A stretch of DNA of 64,000 nt, taken from the NCBI RefSeq assembly GCF_028826105.1, contig NZ_JAQGPL010000001.1, forward strand, positions 1,204,501 to 1,268,500, written 5' to 3'. Positions 50,204 to 59,724 of this stretch are shown here, in pieces (the stretch's first letter is position 1; every line of letters begins with the position of its first letter). The DNA comes from Paenibacillus humicola. Lineage in GTDB: Bacteria > Bacillota > Bacilli > Paenibacillales > Paenibacillaceae. The position numbers and the translations under genes were made by a program. The notes under the pieces are model-generated. The model did no database searches and was not told the DNA's origin. It saw nothing but the letters and a program-made list of their open reading frames with translations.

Positions 50204-51403
50204 ATGGAACAATGGCAGGCGGATTTGCGGGCATGGGTGGAGCAGGGGACGTTGAGACAGGCGACCTTCAGCCAGCCGCGCAGCAAGGAGGGCGGCTTTC
50301 CCGGCAAAATGGCGGTGCGCCTGGTTGAGCTGAAGGGCGGGCTGCACTACCAGTTCGAATACCACCGGCCGGACAAGGTGACGCATGAGAACGTCCCGCA
50401 GCGCGAGGCGGCGGACCGGATGGCGGAGTGGCTGCAGGGACATTACCGGCAGGCGCTGTTTAAAACAACCGAGGCGGACGTGCAGGTGCTGCTGAGCAAA
50501 AAGGGCAAAGCAGCCGTGCTGCGAAGACCGCCTACGGCCAAGCCGGACGCTGCTTCGCTTCAGCATAACCGGCAGAAGCGGCGGATCCTTCAAGAGGGCG
50601 AAGCCGCGCCTTTTCTTGTCGAGCTCGGCATTATGACGCCGGACGGGCGCGTCGCCGCCAAAAAACAGGACAAATACAGACAAATCAACCGGTTCCTCGA
50701 AATGGTCGCGGACGTGCTGTCCGAGCTGCCGGCGGACAAGGAAATCGGCATCGTCGATTTCGGATGCGGCAAATCGTATTTGACGTTCGCCCTGTACCAT
50801 TTTCTGGCCGTTCAGCATGGCCTGAACATCCGGATTGTCGGCCTCGATCTGAAGGAGGACGTCATCGCCTTCTGCTCCGGGCTGGCCTCGAAGCTCGGCT
50901 ACGACAAGCTGCGCTTTCAGACGGGCGACATCGCGCAATTTAAAGGGGATTTTCGCGTCGATATGGTCGTGACGCTGCACGCCTGCGACACGGCAACGGA
51001 CGCCGCGCTCGCGAAAGCGGTGGAATGGGGCGCTTCGGTCATTTTGTCCGTTCCCTGCTGCCAGCACGAGCTGTTCCGTCAGGTAAAGAGCGATACGCTG
51101 CAGCCGCTGCTCGCCCACGGGCTGCTGAAGGAGCGCTTTGCCGCCCTGGCGACCGACGCCGTGCGCGCGCAGCTGCTCGGCGTTCTTGGCTACGGCGTGC
51201 AAATGCTGGAGTTTATCGATCCGGAGCATACGCCGAAAAACATCCTCATCCGGGCGGTTAAGGGAAGCGGCGGCGATGCGCTCGGAAAATGGATGGAATA
51301 TGAGCGGTTCAGAGACAGTCTGCAACTTTCGCCCTATTTGGAGAAGGCGCTCTCCGGCCGCTTGGAAAATATCGCGAGCCGGTCGAAAAATACCGTCAAA
51401 TAA
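50204..51403 (+). CDS. SAM-dependent methyltransferase (Methyltransf_32-like)
   Basis: 399 residues. The N-terminal 150 residues are a separate domain (LRQATFSQPRSKEGGFPGKMAVRLVELK). The class I methyltransferase core begins KYRQINRFLEMVADVL, with motif I IVDFGCGKSYLTFAL, motif II IVGLDLKEDVI, and LHACDTATDAALAKAVEWGASVILSVPCCQHE. The LHACD and VPCCQHE blocks are those of the METTL25/RRNAD1-like group. Target unknown; RNA is likely by family. Confidence 0.88.
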   Translation: MEQWQADLRAWVEQGTLRQATFSQPRSKEGGFPGKMAVRLVELKGGLHYQFEYHRPDKVTHENVPQREAADRMAEWLQGHYRQALFKTTEADVQVLLSKKGKAAVLRRPPTAKPDAASLQHNRQKRRILQEGEAAPFLVELGIMTPDGRVAAKKQDKYRQINRFLEMVADVLSELPADKEIGIVDFGCGKSYLTFALYHFLAVQHGLNIRIVGLDLKEDVIAFCSGLASKLGYDKLRFQTGDIAQFKGDFRVDMVVTLHACDTATDAALAKAVEWGASVILSVPCCQHELFRQVKSDTLQPLLAHGLLKERFAALATDAVRAQLLGVLGYGVQMLEFIDPEHTPKNILIRAVKGSGGDALGKWMEYERFRDSLQLSPYLEKALSGRLENIASRSKNTVK

Positions 51404-51519
51404 AGCCTTTTAAGCGCTTTCGGCGCATTGTCGAACAAATGGGTTCTATGATAGAATGAGAGAGAATAGAGATGGTCCCAGGTAAAATTTCATCCTTGGA
51501 CTGAAAGGTTTTGGGACTT

Positions 51520-53175
51520 ATGACATGGCTCGACCTAGGCTTTTTTCTCATTCTGCTTGCTTTATTCATCTATGTATTCGTCACCAACACGATTACGATT
51601 CTTCATAAAGTCTATCTGCTCTTTCATTTCTTTATGATGCTCTGGCCGCTCGGCCAGTTTGCCGTCCATACGACAACCAACCCGGTTTTTCAGCACTTAT
51701 ACATAAACGTTTCTTTCGCCGGACTGTCCATGCTGGGCTTCGGCTGGCTCCTGTTTACGAAGTTTTTAACCGACGAAACCTACCTGCTGACGCGCAAAAC
51801 GCTGCTAAGGCTGCTGCTTCCGTCGCTCGCCGTCGTCATGCTGCTGTTGTGGAATCCGGCCGGCATCTTTATGACCGCCGAAGGCGGCTCGTACGTCGAG
51901 CGCCGGTACGGCCCCGCTTTTTGGCTGATGGTGGCGATGCTCGGAGCTTATTTTCTCGAATCGTTCCGGCTGCTGTGGCTTGCCTACCGGTCGGACCGCT
52001 CCGTGCATAACCGGCCGCATATCGGCAAGGCGATCACGGGGATGTTCGTGCTGGCGTTTTTCGCCCTGCTCGATATCGTGTTCAACGTCGTACTTGCAAG
52101 GTGGCTGCCGATCATCCCCGGATTTACGTCGTTTGGCATTTTGATATCGGACATTTTATTCGTTTTTTCGCTGCAGCGATATAGGATGTTCGATATCGTC
52201 AAAATCGCCCAGCAGGACGTATTCGATACGATGTCCGCGGGCGTCGTCGTGCTGGACAAGCGGGACCGGATCGTCGAGATGAACCGGACGGCGCTGCAGC
52301 GCCTCGGCGTCAAAGCGGGACATCGGCTGAATATAGAACGGCTGCTCGAATCCGTCCGGCCCGAAGGAGACCCCGCTTCGTTTCTGGCGGCTTATCGCAT
52401 GGATCCGCCGGAACGGGCACAGCTGGAGGTGGCCGTAACGTACGGGGGCTCGCGGTTCTACTTTTCGCTTCAGGCGGCGCCGATTATGGTGCGCAAGCAG
52501 GCGGCGGGCCGCGTCATCACGCTGCAGGACATTACCGAGCTGCGCCGGCTGATCAACGAGTCGAAGCGGCACAACGAAGCGCTGCAGGAACGGAACAGAG
52601 CGCTCATGTATATGCAGGACGAGCTGTTTCAAGCCAACCGGAAGCTGGAGCACATGGCGATTACCGACAGCCTGACCGGCTGCTACAACCGGAGATATTT
52701 GATGCAGCTGTTGGAGCAGGAGGTTGTAACGAATATCCGGCTGCAAGCCCCGTTCGCCATCTTTCTGTTCGATATCGATTTGTTCAAAAAGGTCAACGAC
52801 ACATTCGGCCATTTGGCCGGCGACGAAGTGATCAGGGAAACGGCCGGTATTGTGCGCAGAACGCTGCGGGGGTCGGATATTTTGGCCCGTTACGGCGGCG
52901 AAGAATTCACCGTGTATTTGCCGCATACGGACGGCATGCAGGCCGAAATGCTGGCGCAGCGCGTCCGCAAGGCGGTGGAAAGCAACCGGATCGAAGCGGG
53001 GGACAACCGGTTTTTGTCCGTCACGATCAGCATGGGCGTGCTTGCCGTCGATCCGGTGCCGAACGCGGCCGCCGAAGACCCGAAGGCGTATTTGCGCGGG
53101 CTGTTCGCCCGGGCCGATGCGGCGTTATACCGGGCGAAGGACAACGGCCGCAACCGGGTCGTACATATGGATTGA
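51520..53175 (+). CDS. Membrane-bound PAS-GGDEF diguanylate cyclase
   Basis: 551 residues. Seven N-terminal membrane helices (to about 220) form a sensor of the kind found in histidine kinases. A PAS domain covers about 235-345 (VFDTMSAGVVVLDKRDRIVEMNRTA), then a coiled coil, then GGDEF (DSLTGCYNRRYLMQLLE, FDIDLFKKVNDTFGHLAGDEV). The catalytic loop is intact (RYGGEEF), and RGSD five residues before it is the inhibitory I-site. It should make c-di-GMP with product feedback. AAAGG lies 11 nt before the ATG. The next gene is a PilZ receptor. Confidence 0.95.
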   Translation: MTWLDLGFFLILLALFIYVFVTNTITILHKVYLLFHFFMMLWPLGQFAVHTTTNPVFQHLYINVSFAGLSMLGFGWLLFTKFLTDETYLLTRKTLLRLLLPSLAVVMLLLWNPAGIFMTAEGGSYVERRYGPAFWLMVAMLGAYFLESFRLLWLAYRSDRSVHNRPHIGKAITGMFVLAFFALLDIVFNVVLARWLPIIPGFTSFGILISDILFVFSLQRYRMFDIVKIAQQDVFDTMSAGVVVLDKRDRIVEMNRTALQRLGVKAGHRLNIERLLESVRPEGDPASFLAAYRMDPPERAQLEVAVTYGGSRFYFSLQAAPIMVRKQAAGRVITLQDITELRRLINESKRHNEALQERNRALMYMQDELFQANRKLEHMAITDSLTGCYNRRYLMQLLEQEVVTNIRLQAPFAIFLFDIDLFKKVNDTFGHLAGDEVIRETAGIVRRTLRGSDILARYGGEEFTVYLPHTDGMQAEMLAQRVRKAVESNRIEAGDNRFLSVTISMGVLAVDPVPNAAAEDPKAYLRGLFARADAALYRAKDNGRNRVVHMD

Positions 53176-53260
53176 CATCGATTTTGCGAAGCTGCCCGCG
53201 CCGGCGTGTGCAAATGTGAGGGGACGGCGCTTTTTCATTTTGTTTGGAGGAGGAACCACG

Positions 53261-53971
53261 ATGATTTCAACGTTCGCGAAGGATAGCTACGACGGCGCCG
53301 ATGCAAAATTTCAGGTCAAGTCGCTGATTCACAGCCGCACGGTCGTGGAAAAGGAAGCGTATGTATCGACCGGTATTCTTGCCCACGTCGAGGGAGACTT
53401 GATGGAAATCGAGATGTCGGAATACAAGTCGTTCGAGCTCGGGGACCCGGTCAGCCTGACGATCTACTCCCCCGTCGGCATCCACCGGCTGGAATCGACC
53501 GTCATCGCGAAAGCGGAAAACTCGCTGGCGGTCATTTTTCCGCCGCGCGCGCTTGCCGGACTGGAGGAAAAGCGGGAGTCGCCGCGCGTGGAGGTGCTGC
53601 TCGGCGGTTCGTTTGAGCGCAAGCTGAACCGTGTCGTCCGGACGAAGGACGGACTCGAACAAATCGAATCGTCGGAAACGGTGGACATTTCGGTCGTCAA
53701 TATCAGCTTAAGCGGGATCGGCTTTGTGGCAACCGGCTGTCCGGAGCTGCAGCGGGACGATATCATCGACGCCACGATCGAGATCGGCGGCGGACTGCAG
53801 TGCCGGCTCGAAATCGTGCGCAAGGACAACGATGCGGAGCCGTGCTACTTCGGCGCGAGGTATATGGAGCTGGATGATGTCCGGCAGCGATCGCTCCGGG
53901 CTTTCCTGCTGCGCGAGCAAATTGCCATCTACTACCGGGCGAAGCAGCAGAAAACGGCCAAAGGCAATTAG
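53261..53971 (+). CDS. PilZ-domain c-di-GMP receptor (YpfA/YcgR-like)
   Basis: 236 residues with GGAGGAGGAACCACG before the ATG. An N-terminal YcgR-N-like beta barrel leads to a PilZ domain from about 105: KRESPRVEV holds the RxxxR motif and VVNISLSGIGF the (D/N)xSxxG motif, so c-di-GMP binding is expected. It is 85 bp after the diguanylate cyclase and probably cotranscribed, giving a local maker-reader pair. Relatives act on motility or exopolysaccharide. The target here is unknown. Confidence 0.92.
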   Translation: MISTFAKDSYDGADAKFQVKSLIHSRTVVEKEAYVSTGILAHVEGDLMEIEMSEYKSFELGDPVSLTIYSPVGIHRLESTVIAKAENSLAVIFPPRALAGLEEKRESPRVEVLLGGSFERKLNRVVRTKDGLEQIESSETVDISVVNISLSGIGFVATGCPELQRDDIIDATIEIGGGLQCRLEIVRKDNDAEPCYFGARYMELDDVRQRSLRAFLLREQIAIYYRAKQQKTAKGN

Positions 53972-54063
53972 CAGCACGTTCCTGCTGACGGGTTTTGAGG
54001 CGGACCGGAATGGAAAAAAGGCGCTGCCGTTCTCCGGCGGGCGTTTCATCGGTTCAAGAGGAA

Positions 54064-54107
54064 CAGGCTCCGGCCGAACCGTAAGCGGTTCGGAGGAGCC
54101 TGTTTTT
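54064..54107 (+). terminator. Terminator after the PilZ gene
   Basis: CAGGCTCC pairs with GGAGCCTG (54064-54071 with 54095-54102), with an inner CCGAACC / GGTTCGG stem, then TTTTTG. Confidence 0.9.
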
Positions 54108-54193
54108 GCGTATCAAATTTTCGCGTTACGTTCTCTATTGATCTAAAAGCTTGCACCGCCGCCAGAGGACGGCGCCTGCCGTTACTTCCCGGC

Positions 54194-55435
54194 TTATAGA
54201 TCGCGGCGCAGCGCCCGCAGCACATCGATCCGCGTCGCTCGCGCCGCGGGGCGCATGCCGGACAGCACGGCGACGCCGAGGCTGATGCCGACGCTCACGA
54301 GCGTGAGCGACAGCGGGATGTACGAGAAGACGAAGTCATCCGGCGGCCTGTCCTCCGTCGCGGCGGCGATAACGGACGGCAGAATGGAATTGGCCGCCGT
54401 GCTGAGCGCGTAAGCGACCGCCGCGCCGATGACGGAGCCGAAGACGCCGATGCCGAAGCTTTCCAGCAGAAAAATGCTGCGGATCGTTCGGGGATGCGTA
54501 CCGACCGCTTTCATGATGCCGATATCCTGCGAGCGCTCGGTGACGGCCATCGTCATCGTGTTGTAGATGCCGATCGATGCGATCAGCACGGCGATGGTGC
54601 CGACGAACACAAGGCCGATTTTCAGCACAAGAAAGATCGTATTCATCTGCCGGATCGAATCCGCGACCGAATAGATGGAATAATGACCGGCGCGGAGCTT
54701 TTTGGACAGCTCCGCCGTATGGTCCGCGCTGTCCGCGTAAACGTTCACCGCAGGCTGCGGTTCCTTGCTTTTATCCGGGAAGAGCTTGTTCTCGAGCGAG
54801 TCGGACACATACACCTCCGTGCTTTGCAGCCATTCCTTCGCCGGCTTCTCCAGGATGCCGACGACCGTAAGCGTATAGGTGCCGAGCTGAAGCTCCTTGC
54901 CGGACGGGTCGTAGCCGATGGCATTCAGCGAAATCGTTCGGCCGAGCGGACTGCCGCTGTACGCCGTTTTCCCATCCTTCATCAGGTGCTCCGCGAAGTT
55001 GTAGCCGACAATCGTTTCGCCGGCGGATGCGGGCATCCGGCCCTGCGACAGCTTGAGTCCGGACTTCGCTTCCTGCTCGAAATCGGTCATGAGGACCTGC
55101 GTGTCCTCCAAATAGCCCTCCAGACTCGATTTGCCGGAAATCGGGATTTGTGCGGTAACCGCGCTGACGTGCTCGAGCTTTTTAAAGGCTTCGATGTCGG
55201 ATGGGGTAACCGGGGCGAAATCGCTGCCTTCCGACTTCCCGTGAATCTGGATTTGCGTCAGCGACTGGTCCTTCAGCGTATCGTCGACGTAGCTTTTCTG
55301 CAGGCCGAAGGCGACGGACGCAATCATCATCAGAAACGAACAGCCCATCGCCGTCGCCAATATCGTCATGAACAGCCGCGATTTGTTTTTGTACATGTTT
55401 TGCCGGACGAACCGGATTTTATCGCTCGTTTTCAT
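54194..55435 (-). CDS. ABC transporter permease (MacB/FtsX-like)
   Basis: 413 residues. One helix near the N-terminus (LFMTILATAMGCSFLMMIASVAFG) precedes a periplasm-like outer domain of about 220 residues and three C-terminal helices, with VLIASIGIYNTMTMAVTERSQDIGIMKAVG and the closing GMRPAARATRIDVLRAL. This is the MacB/LolC type, which moves peptides or lipids by mechanotransmission instead of transporting through a pore. Its start overlaps the ATPase stop by 4 bp. Confidence 0.92.
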   Translation of the reverse strand: MKTSDKIRFVRQNMYKNKSRLFMTILATAMGCSFLMMIASVAFGLQKSYVDDTLKDQSLTQIQIHGKSEGSDFAPVTPSDIEAFKKLEHVSAVTAQIPISGKSSLEGYLEDTQVLMTDFEQEAKSGLKLSQGRMPASAGETIVGYNFAEHLMKDGKTAYSGSPLGRTISLNAIGYDPSGKELQLGTYTLTVVGILEKPAKEWLQSTEVYVSDSLENKLFPDKSKEPQPAVNVYADSADHTAELSKKLRAGHYSIYSVADSIRQMNTIFLVLKIGLVFVGTIAVLIASIGIYNTMTMAVTERSQDIGIMKAVGTHPRTIRSIFLLESFGIGVFGSVIGAAVAYALSTAANSILPSVIAAATEDRPPDDFVFSYIPLSLTLVSVGISLGVAVLSGMRPAARATRIDVLRALRRDL

Positions 55436-56145
55436 CGCTGCGCCGCCTCCATCCTGCGGCTGTCCGCGGCATCCGGAAGCCTGCCGTCCTCGATGCGGAT
55501 CGTGCGGTTGCCGATCGCGGCCACTTTATCGTCATGCGTAATCACAAGCAGCGTAATGCCGTGCTCCCGGTTCAGCGACTGGAGCAGCTGCAGGAACTGC
55601 GACTCGTTGTCGCTGTCCAGGCTTCCGGTCGGTTCATCCGCCAGCAGGAGCGGCGGGTTCAGGACGAGCGCGCGGGCAATGCCCGTTCGCTGCTGCTGCC
55701 CGCCGGACAGCTCGCTCGGATAATGCTCGGCGTATTCGGCCATGCCGAGGCGCTCCAGCAGCTCCATCGTCCGCTTGCGCCGCTCGCCCTCCGGGACACC
55801 CTGCAGTACAAGCGGCAGCTCAATGTTCTGAAATGCGGTCATGCTGGGGATCAGCTGGAAGTTTTGAAACACAACCCCAAGGTGCCGCCGGCGGAAATCA
55901 GCCCACTGGCCTTCGCTGAAGCCGGTCGTATCCTGCCCCGCAATGCGGATTTGGCCCGCAGTCGGATGCAGAAAGCCGGCTATGATATGCAGCAGCGTCG
56001 ATTTGCCCGAGCCGCTGCGCCCGATCAGCGTCACGATTTCGCCCTCGTACACGTTCATATCGATGCCACGCAGCACGGGGACGAGGCGTTCGCCGCCTTT
56101 TCGCCCGAGCTTGAACGAATGCTCGATTCGTTGCAGTTCAATCAT
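55432..56145 (-). CDS. ABC transporter ATP-binding protein (LolD/MacB type)
   Basis: 237 residues from the ATG at 56145, after AAGGAGGGG. Walker A LIGRSGSGKSTLL, signature LSGGQQQRTGIARALV, Walker B LLLADEPTGSLD and LVITHDDKVAAIGNRTIRIEDG. Partner of the permease that follows. Such pairs often lie near two-component genes for antimicrobial-peptide defence, but none is present here. Confidence 0.94.
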   Translation of the reverse strand: MIELQRIEHSFKLGRKGGERLVPVLRGIDMNVYEGEIVTLIGRSGSGKSTLLHIIAGFLHPTAGQIRIAGQDTTGFSEGQWADFRRRHLGVVFQNFQLIPSMTAFQNIELPLVLQGVPEGERRKRTMELLERLGMAEYAEHYPSELSGGQQQRTGIARALVLNPPLLLADEPTGSLDSDNESQFLQLLQSLNREHGITLLVITHDDKVAAIGNRTIRIEDGRLPDAADSRRMEAAQR

Positions 56146-56376
56146 CACAACCCCTCCTTGTCTTTAGCAGGCAGCGGGAGTCTCGGCTTTATCCGTTTCG
56201 GCTGTCCGCTGTCTGCGTTTCTGTGCTCATAACGAGCCGGGGGCGAAAAAAGTTTGCGGGCAGCTGGAAAAGTGCTGGGAATGCCGTATGACGCCCGCCT
56301 GTTTTGTCCATAGCTGTAGGAAAAGGCCGCTCAGGCTGCAGCAGGAAACGATCATAGGGCGGCGAGGAAACGGGTG

Positions 56377-58677
56377 ATGCGAATGGCTGCTGTTCTCGGA
56401 ATGGTCGCTGCGGCGACGGCGGCGGTGCTGATCGTCTCGGTCTGCCGGAACGGCCTGTTCTTCGATGCGATGTTTTATCCGTGGGTATGGATGCTCATTG
56501 CCGGCTTCGCGGCCGCCTGGACGTGCGCGGTTTGGCATGAACTGCGGCGGCGGGAAACGCGTCCGGCGTCCGGCGCTTCCGCACTGCGCCGGGTTTGGAA
56601 CCGGGGGCGGACCGCTGCTGCCGCTGCGGCGTTCGCGCTGCCCGCCGCGGCGTACGGGCCGCTCGCGATGGCGGCGATGTACGGCCTGGCGCTGCTGCGG
56701 CATCCGGCTTCCGTTCACGGCACCGCCAGCCAGGCGCTCCGATGGACGGCTTACGGCGCGTTTTTGGCGGCGGTTGCGATTTGGTCCGGCTTTAAAGGAG
56801 GCCGGATCAGGCTAATGGCTGCCCTGCAGGCGGCCGGGGCATTTACGGTTTGGGCATCGCTGGCGGGCTGGCTTGGGTGGTTCGCGTTTCCCGGGTTCGT
56901 GCTGATGACCGGAGATGTCCGTCTTTCCGCCGTCGGCGCGAGGCTGGGCGGCTTTGTCCAGGATCCGAATTTCCTGGGGGCGGCTGCGGGGGCTTTTTTG
57001 CTGTGGCAGTTGGCGCTTCTGGCCCGTTCCGGCCCGCGATTTGCGATATCGGCGGCTGCGGCGGCGCAGACAGTGCCATGGGCGCTGGTTCTGCTGCTGA
57101 CGGAGTCGCGGGGCGCCTGGCTGGCAGCCGCGGTCTGCTGGACGGCGGGCCTGGCGCTGATGAAAGGGAACGGCCGCGTGCGCTGGCTGCTCGGCAGCGG
57201 GTGGACGTTCGCGTGCGCCGGGCTGGCGTACAGGGCTGTTTTCGGCGGCGGTTGGCGGACCGTATCGGTGTATGGAGACGGGAATGGCTCGGCGGGGGCC
57301 GATTTCGCAGGCACGGTGCTGTTGGTGCTGATCACCGCCGCATCCGCGGGGGGGCTGCTGCTCATCCGGACCGTGCGCCTGTGGTCCGGCGGCAGATGCG
57401 GTGCCCTCGCCGCATGGGGCGTGCTGTTCGCGGGCGCGGCCGCGCTGGCCGCCCTGCTGCCGCCGGCTGTGCACGGCCGGCTTGCCGGACATTTCCAAAC
57501 GGCGGCCTCGCGGGGGCGGATGTATGCGGATGCGCTGCGGCTGGTCGGGGAAGCGCCGCTACTCGGCCGCGGCGGCGACACCTGGCGGATGCTGTTCACG
57601 CAGGTGCAGTCGCAGCCCTACGTCGGAAACGAAGTTCACAGCGGCTATATGGAGCTGCTGCTCGATTTGGGCGCTGCGGGCCTGTTCGTTTTTCTGGCGA
57701 CGACGGCGCTGCTGCTGAGAAAAGTCTGGCGCAGCGACCCGGCCGGGCTGCTGCCCGCAGGGGTTCTGCTGCTGCATGCCGCCATCGACTTTGACATGGC
57801 GTTCGGTTCTTTCTGGCTGCTGCTGTACGCCTGGATCGGTCTGTACGGCGAATGGCGGCTAGGAGCGGAGCGAGCGGTGGAAGCGATCGATGCAGTGGCG
57901 GCGGAGCGAGCTTCGGAAGCGGTCGATGCAGCGGCGGCGGAAGCTTTGCCGCGACTTGGACTGGCGCCAAGCCCGCCCTCGAGCGAGCGAAGCGGGGGCG
58001 ATCCGCCGCCGGGCGGCTGCGCAGCCGCGAAAGCCGGAGCCGGATCCGGGCGGCTGCAAAAGCTTGCCGCTGCGGCGCGCGTAACGGCTGCGCTCGCGGC
58101 ATGCGCCATTTTTGCCGCCGGCGCGGTATACGGCTGGCGGTTCGAGCTTGCCGCGCGGCACCGCGAGGCGGCCGCGGCGTCCTCCGGCGCTGCGCGGGAG
58201 GCCGCGCTGCGCGCGGCGCTCGAGGCGAATCCGTATTGGACACGGATTCGCCTCGAGCTTGCGCCGCTGGCGCCGCCGCCGGAGCAGGCGGCGCTGCTTG
58301 CGGCCGGACTGCGGTATGAGCCGCAGTCCGTGCCGCTGCTGCTGGCGCTCGGCCGGCTGTATGCCGAGCGCAGGGACGTACCGCAGGCGGAGGCGGGCTT
58401 TCGCCTCGCGCTGCGGTACGACAGGTTTAACCGCGCGGGTCAAACCGCGGCGGTTGTCGCCATGACGCGGCTCGCGGGGGACCTGCGAGCCGCCGGCCGT
58501 TTGCGCGAGGCAGCTTCGGCCGCCTTGGCCGCGGTCGAGTTTTACGCGGCTTACGCGGCCGAGCGCTCGCGCACGGATGCGGGCAGCCGCGGCTTTGCCG
58601 TCACGGCCGCGGCGAAGTCGGCTGCGGCGGAGAGCAGGCGGCTGCTGGAAGATCTGCTCATGACCGCCGCGCCGTGA
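56377..58677 (+). CDS. O-antigen-ligase-like membrane protein with C-terminal TPR-like domain
   Basis: 766 residues. Ten to twelve membrane helices occupy the first 500 residues. The Wzy_C blocks are GGFVQDPNFLGAAAGAFLLWQ, LLLTESRGAWLAAAVCW and LLGRGGDTWRMLFTQVQSQPYVGNEVHSGYMELLLDLG. A low-complexity Ala/Glu/Pro spacer (about residues 490-570) contains two copies of an AE(R)A..A(I/V)DA element. A last membrane helix and helical repeats of TPR type follow (ALEANPYWTRIRLELAPLAPPPEQ; AGLRYEPQSVPLLLALGRLYAERRDVPQAEAGFRLALRYD). Relatives ligate or polymerise glycans; unlike the 17.7-kb polymerase it is not in a polysaccharide operon and has host-like GC content. Start is the GTG-ATG pair near 56374. 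Confidence 0.85.
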   Translation: MRMAAVLGMVAAATAAVLIVSVCRNGLFFDAMFYPWVWMLIAGFAAAWTCAVWHELRRRETRPASGASALRRVWNRGRTAAAAAAFALPAAAYGPLAMAAMYGLALLRHPASVHGTASQALRWTAYGAFLAAVAIWSGFKGGRIRLMAALQAAGAFTVWASLAGWLGWFAFPGFVLMTGDVRLSAVGARLGGFVQDPNFLGAAAGAFLLWQLALLARSGPRFAISAAAAAQTVPWALVLLLTESRGAWLAAAVCWTAGLALMKGNGRVRWLLGSGWTFACAGLAYRAVFGGGWRTVSVYGDGNGSAGADFAGTVLLVLITAASAGGLLLIRTVRLWSGGRCGALAAWGVLFAGAAALAALLPPAVHGRLAGHFQTAASRGRMYADALRLVGEAPLLGRGGDTWRMLFTQVQSQPYVGNEVHSGYMELLLDLGAAGLFVFLATTALLLRKVWRSDPAGLLPAGVLLLHAAIDFDMAFGSFWLLLYAWIGLYGEWRLGAERAVEAIDAVAAERASEAVDAAAAEALPRLGLAPSPPSSERSGGDPPPGGCAAAKAGAGSGRLQKLAAAARVTAALAACAIFAAGAVYGWRFELAARHREAAAASSGAAREAALRAALEANPYWTRIRLELAPLAPPPEQAALLAAGLRYEPQSVPLLLALGRLYAERRDVPQAEAGFRLALRYDRFNRAGQTAAVVAMTRLAGDLRAAGRLREAASAALAAVEFYAAYAAERSRTDAGSRGFAVTAAAKSAAAESRRLLEDLLMTAAP

Positions 58678-58923
58678 TGCCGTGCCACAAGCGGCAGCCA
58701 CTGCTTTGCCGCGAGCGGACATGCACGTGCGAGGACTCACCGTGCCGCGAGAGTCACGCACGTGCGCCGACATCGCCGCGAAACGGCTGCCGCCCGGCAT
58801 CGCCGCGAAACGTCTGCCCCGCCCGGATCAAAATAAATGCCGCGCGATCATGAGGATTGTCCAATCCAACTTCTTTCCGGCCGCATAAGCTGAAGCATCA
58901 CAGGTCGGAAGGAGTGAATACCA

Positions 58924-59376
58924 ATGGCAAAATCAGTGAAACCGCGGCGCGGTGCTTCCAGCAAAGGAAAAGCGATCAGCCTCCGCGAGGTAAAAAAACT
59001 GTACGTGCGCACCCGGAACGACACGAGCACGGCTGGTGCAGGCACCAAGCCAAGCAGAGGCAGCGAGACGGCCGGAGCGGAAACCGGAACCGGCTCCGGA
59101 ACGGGGTCCCGTCCGCTGCTCAGGGCGCTGACGATCGTTTGGGTGCAGAACAACGGCGTTCCGTTTAATACGAGCGACGGCTTCTTCGCGCAGCTGAGCC
59201 GGAACGGTCAGGTTGTCGCAAGAGCGCGCTTCGATAACTTCGGCGTGGCTGTCTTCCGAAACATCGGCACGTTAACGGACGTCAGCTACCGGCTGACGAT
59301 TTTCTCCAATAACGGTCAGATATTCCGTCAGCGCACACTTCCGGCGGGCATCGAAGCTTTCGCCGTTATCGGTTAA
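58924..59376 (+). CDS. Conserved beta-rich protein, unknown (coat-like)
   Basis: 150 residues with GGAAGGAGTGAATACC before the ATG. The first 60 residues are basic then Gly/Thr/Ser-rich (TGSGTGS) and disordered. The last 85, LTIVWVQNNGVPFNTSDGFFAQLSRNG to QRTLPAGIEAFAVIG, look like a small beta sandwich. No signal peptide. Its place among repeat and propeller proteins and its sticky composition suggest a spore-surface protein, but that is a guess. Confidence 0.65.
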   Translation: MAKSVKPRRGASSKGKAISLREVKKLYVRTRNDTSTAGAGTKPSRGSETAGAETGTGSGTGSRPLLRALTIVWVQNNGVPFNTSDGFFAQLSRNGQVVARARFDNFGVAVFRNIGTLTDVSYRLTIFSNNGQIFRQRTLPAGIEAFAVIG

Positions 59377-59465
59377 CCGGCGGGCTGCCATGCCGCCTTA
59401 TAAACTGCCGGGCGGACGAGCTTCATCGGCTGTGCGCCGGCAAAAGCCGGACTTTTCCCGTAAAA

Positions 59466-59506
59466 GGCGGACGCTCACGGCAGCCGTGAGCGTCCGCCGC
59501 ATTTTT
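59466..59506 (+). terminator. Terminator after the coat-like gene
   Basis: A perfect 15-bp stem GGCGGACGCTCACGG / CCGTGAGCGTCCGCC around CAG, then GCATTTTTG. Confidence 0.9.
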
Positions 59507-59608
59507 GAACGAGCCTGCGTCCCTCGAATGGCAAAGAATACGACCGTTTCTCCTTCAGCTCCAATCCGATCGAAACTCAAAATGCTGTTTAAGCTCCCCT
59601 CCGACTAA

Positions 59609-59638
59609 TTGACGATGATAATCATTATCAATTAAAAT
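59609..59638 (+). promoter_or_regulatory. Promoter overlapped by a perfect Fur box
   Basis: TTGACG (59609-59614), an 18-bp spacer and TAAAAT (59633-59638). The spacer holds TGATAATCATTATCA (59616-59630), the exact 7-1-7 inverted repeat recognised by Fur in Bacillus. Transcription toward the gene at 59725 should be repressed when iron is plentiful. Confidence 0.85.
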
Positions 59639-59724
59639 AAAATCAGCGGGGCGCTTTATTCTGCCGATTTACATACCGCCGCACGCGGCGCCCGCCGAGT
59701 TCAAATCAGGGAGTTGAACCGCGA

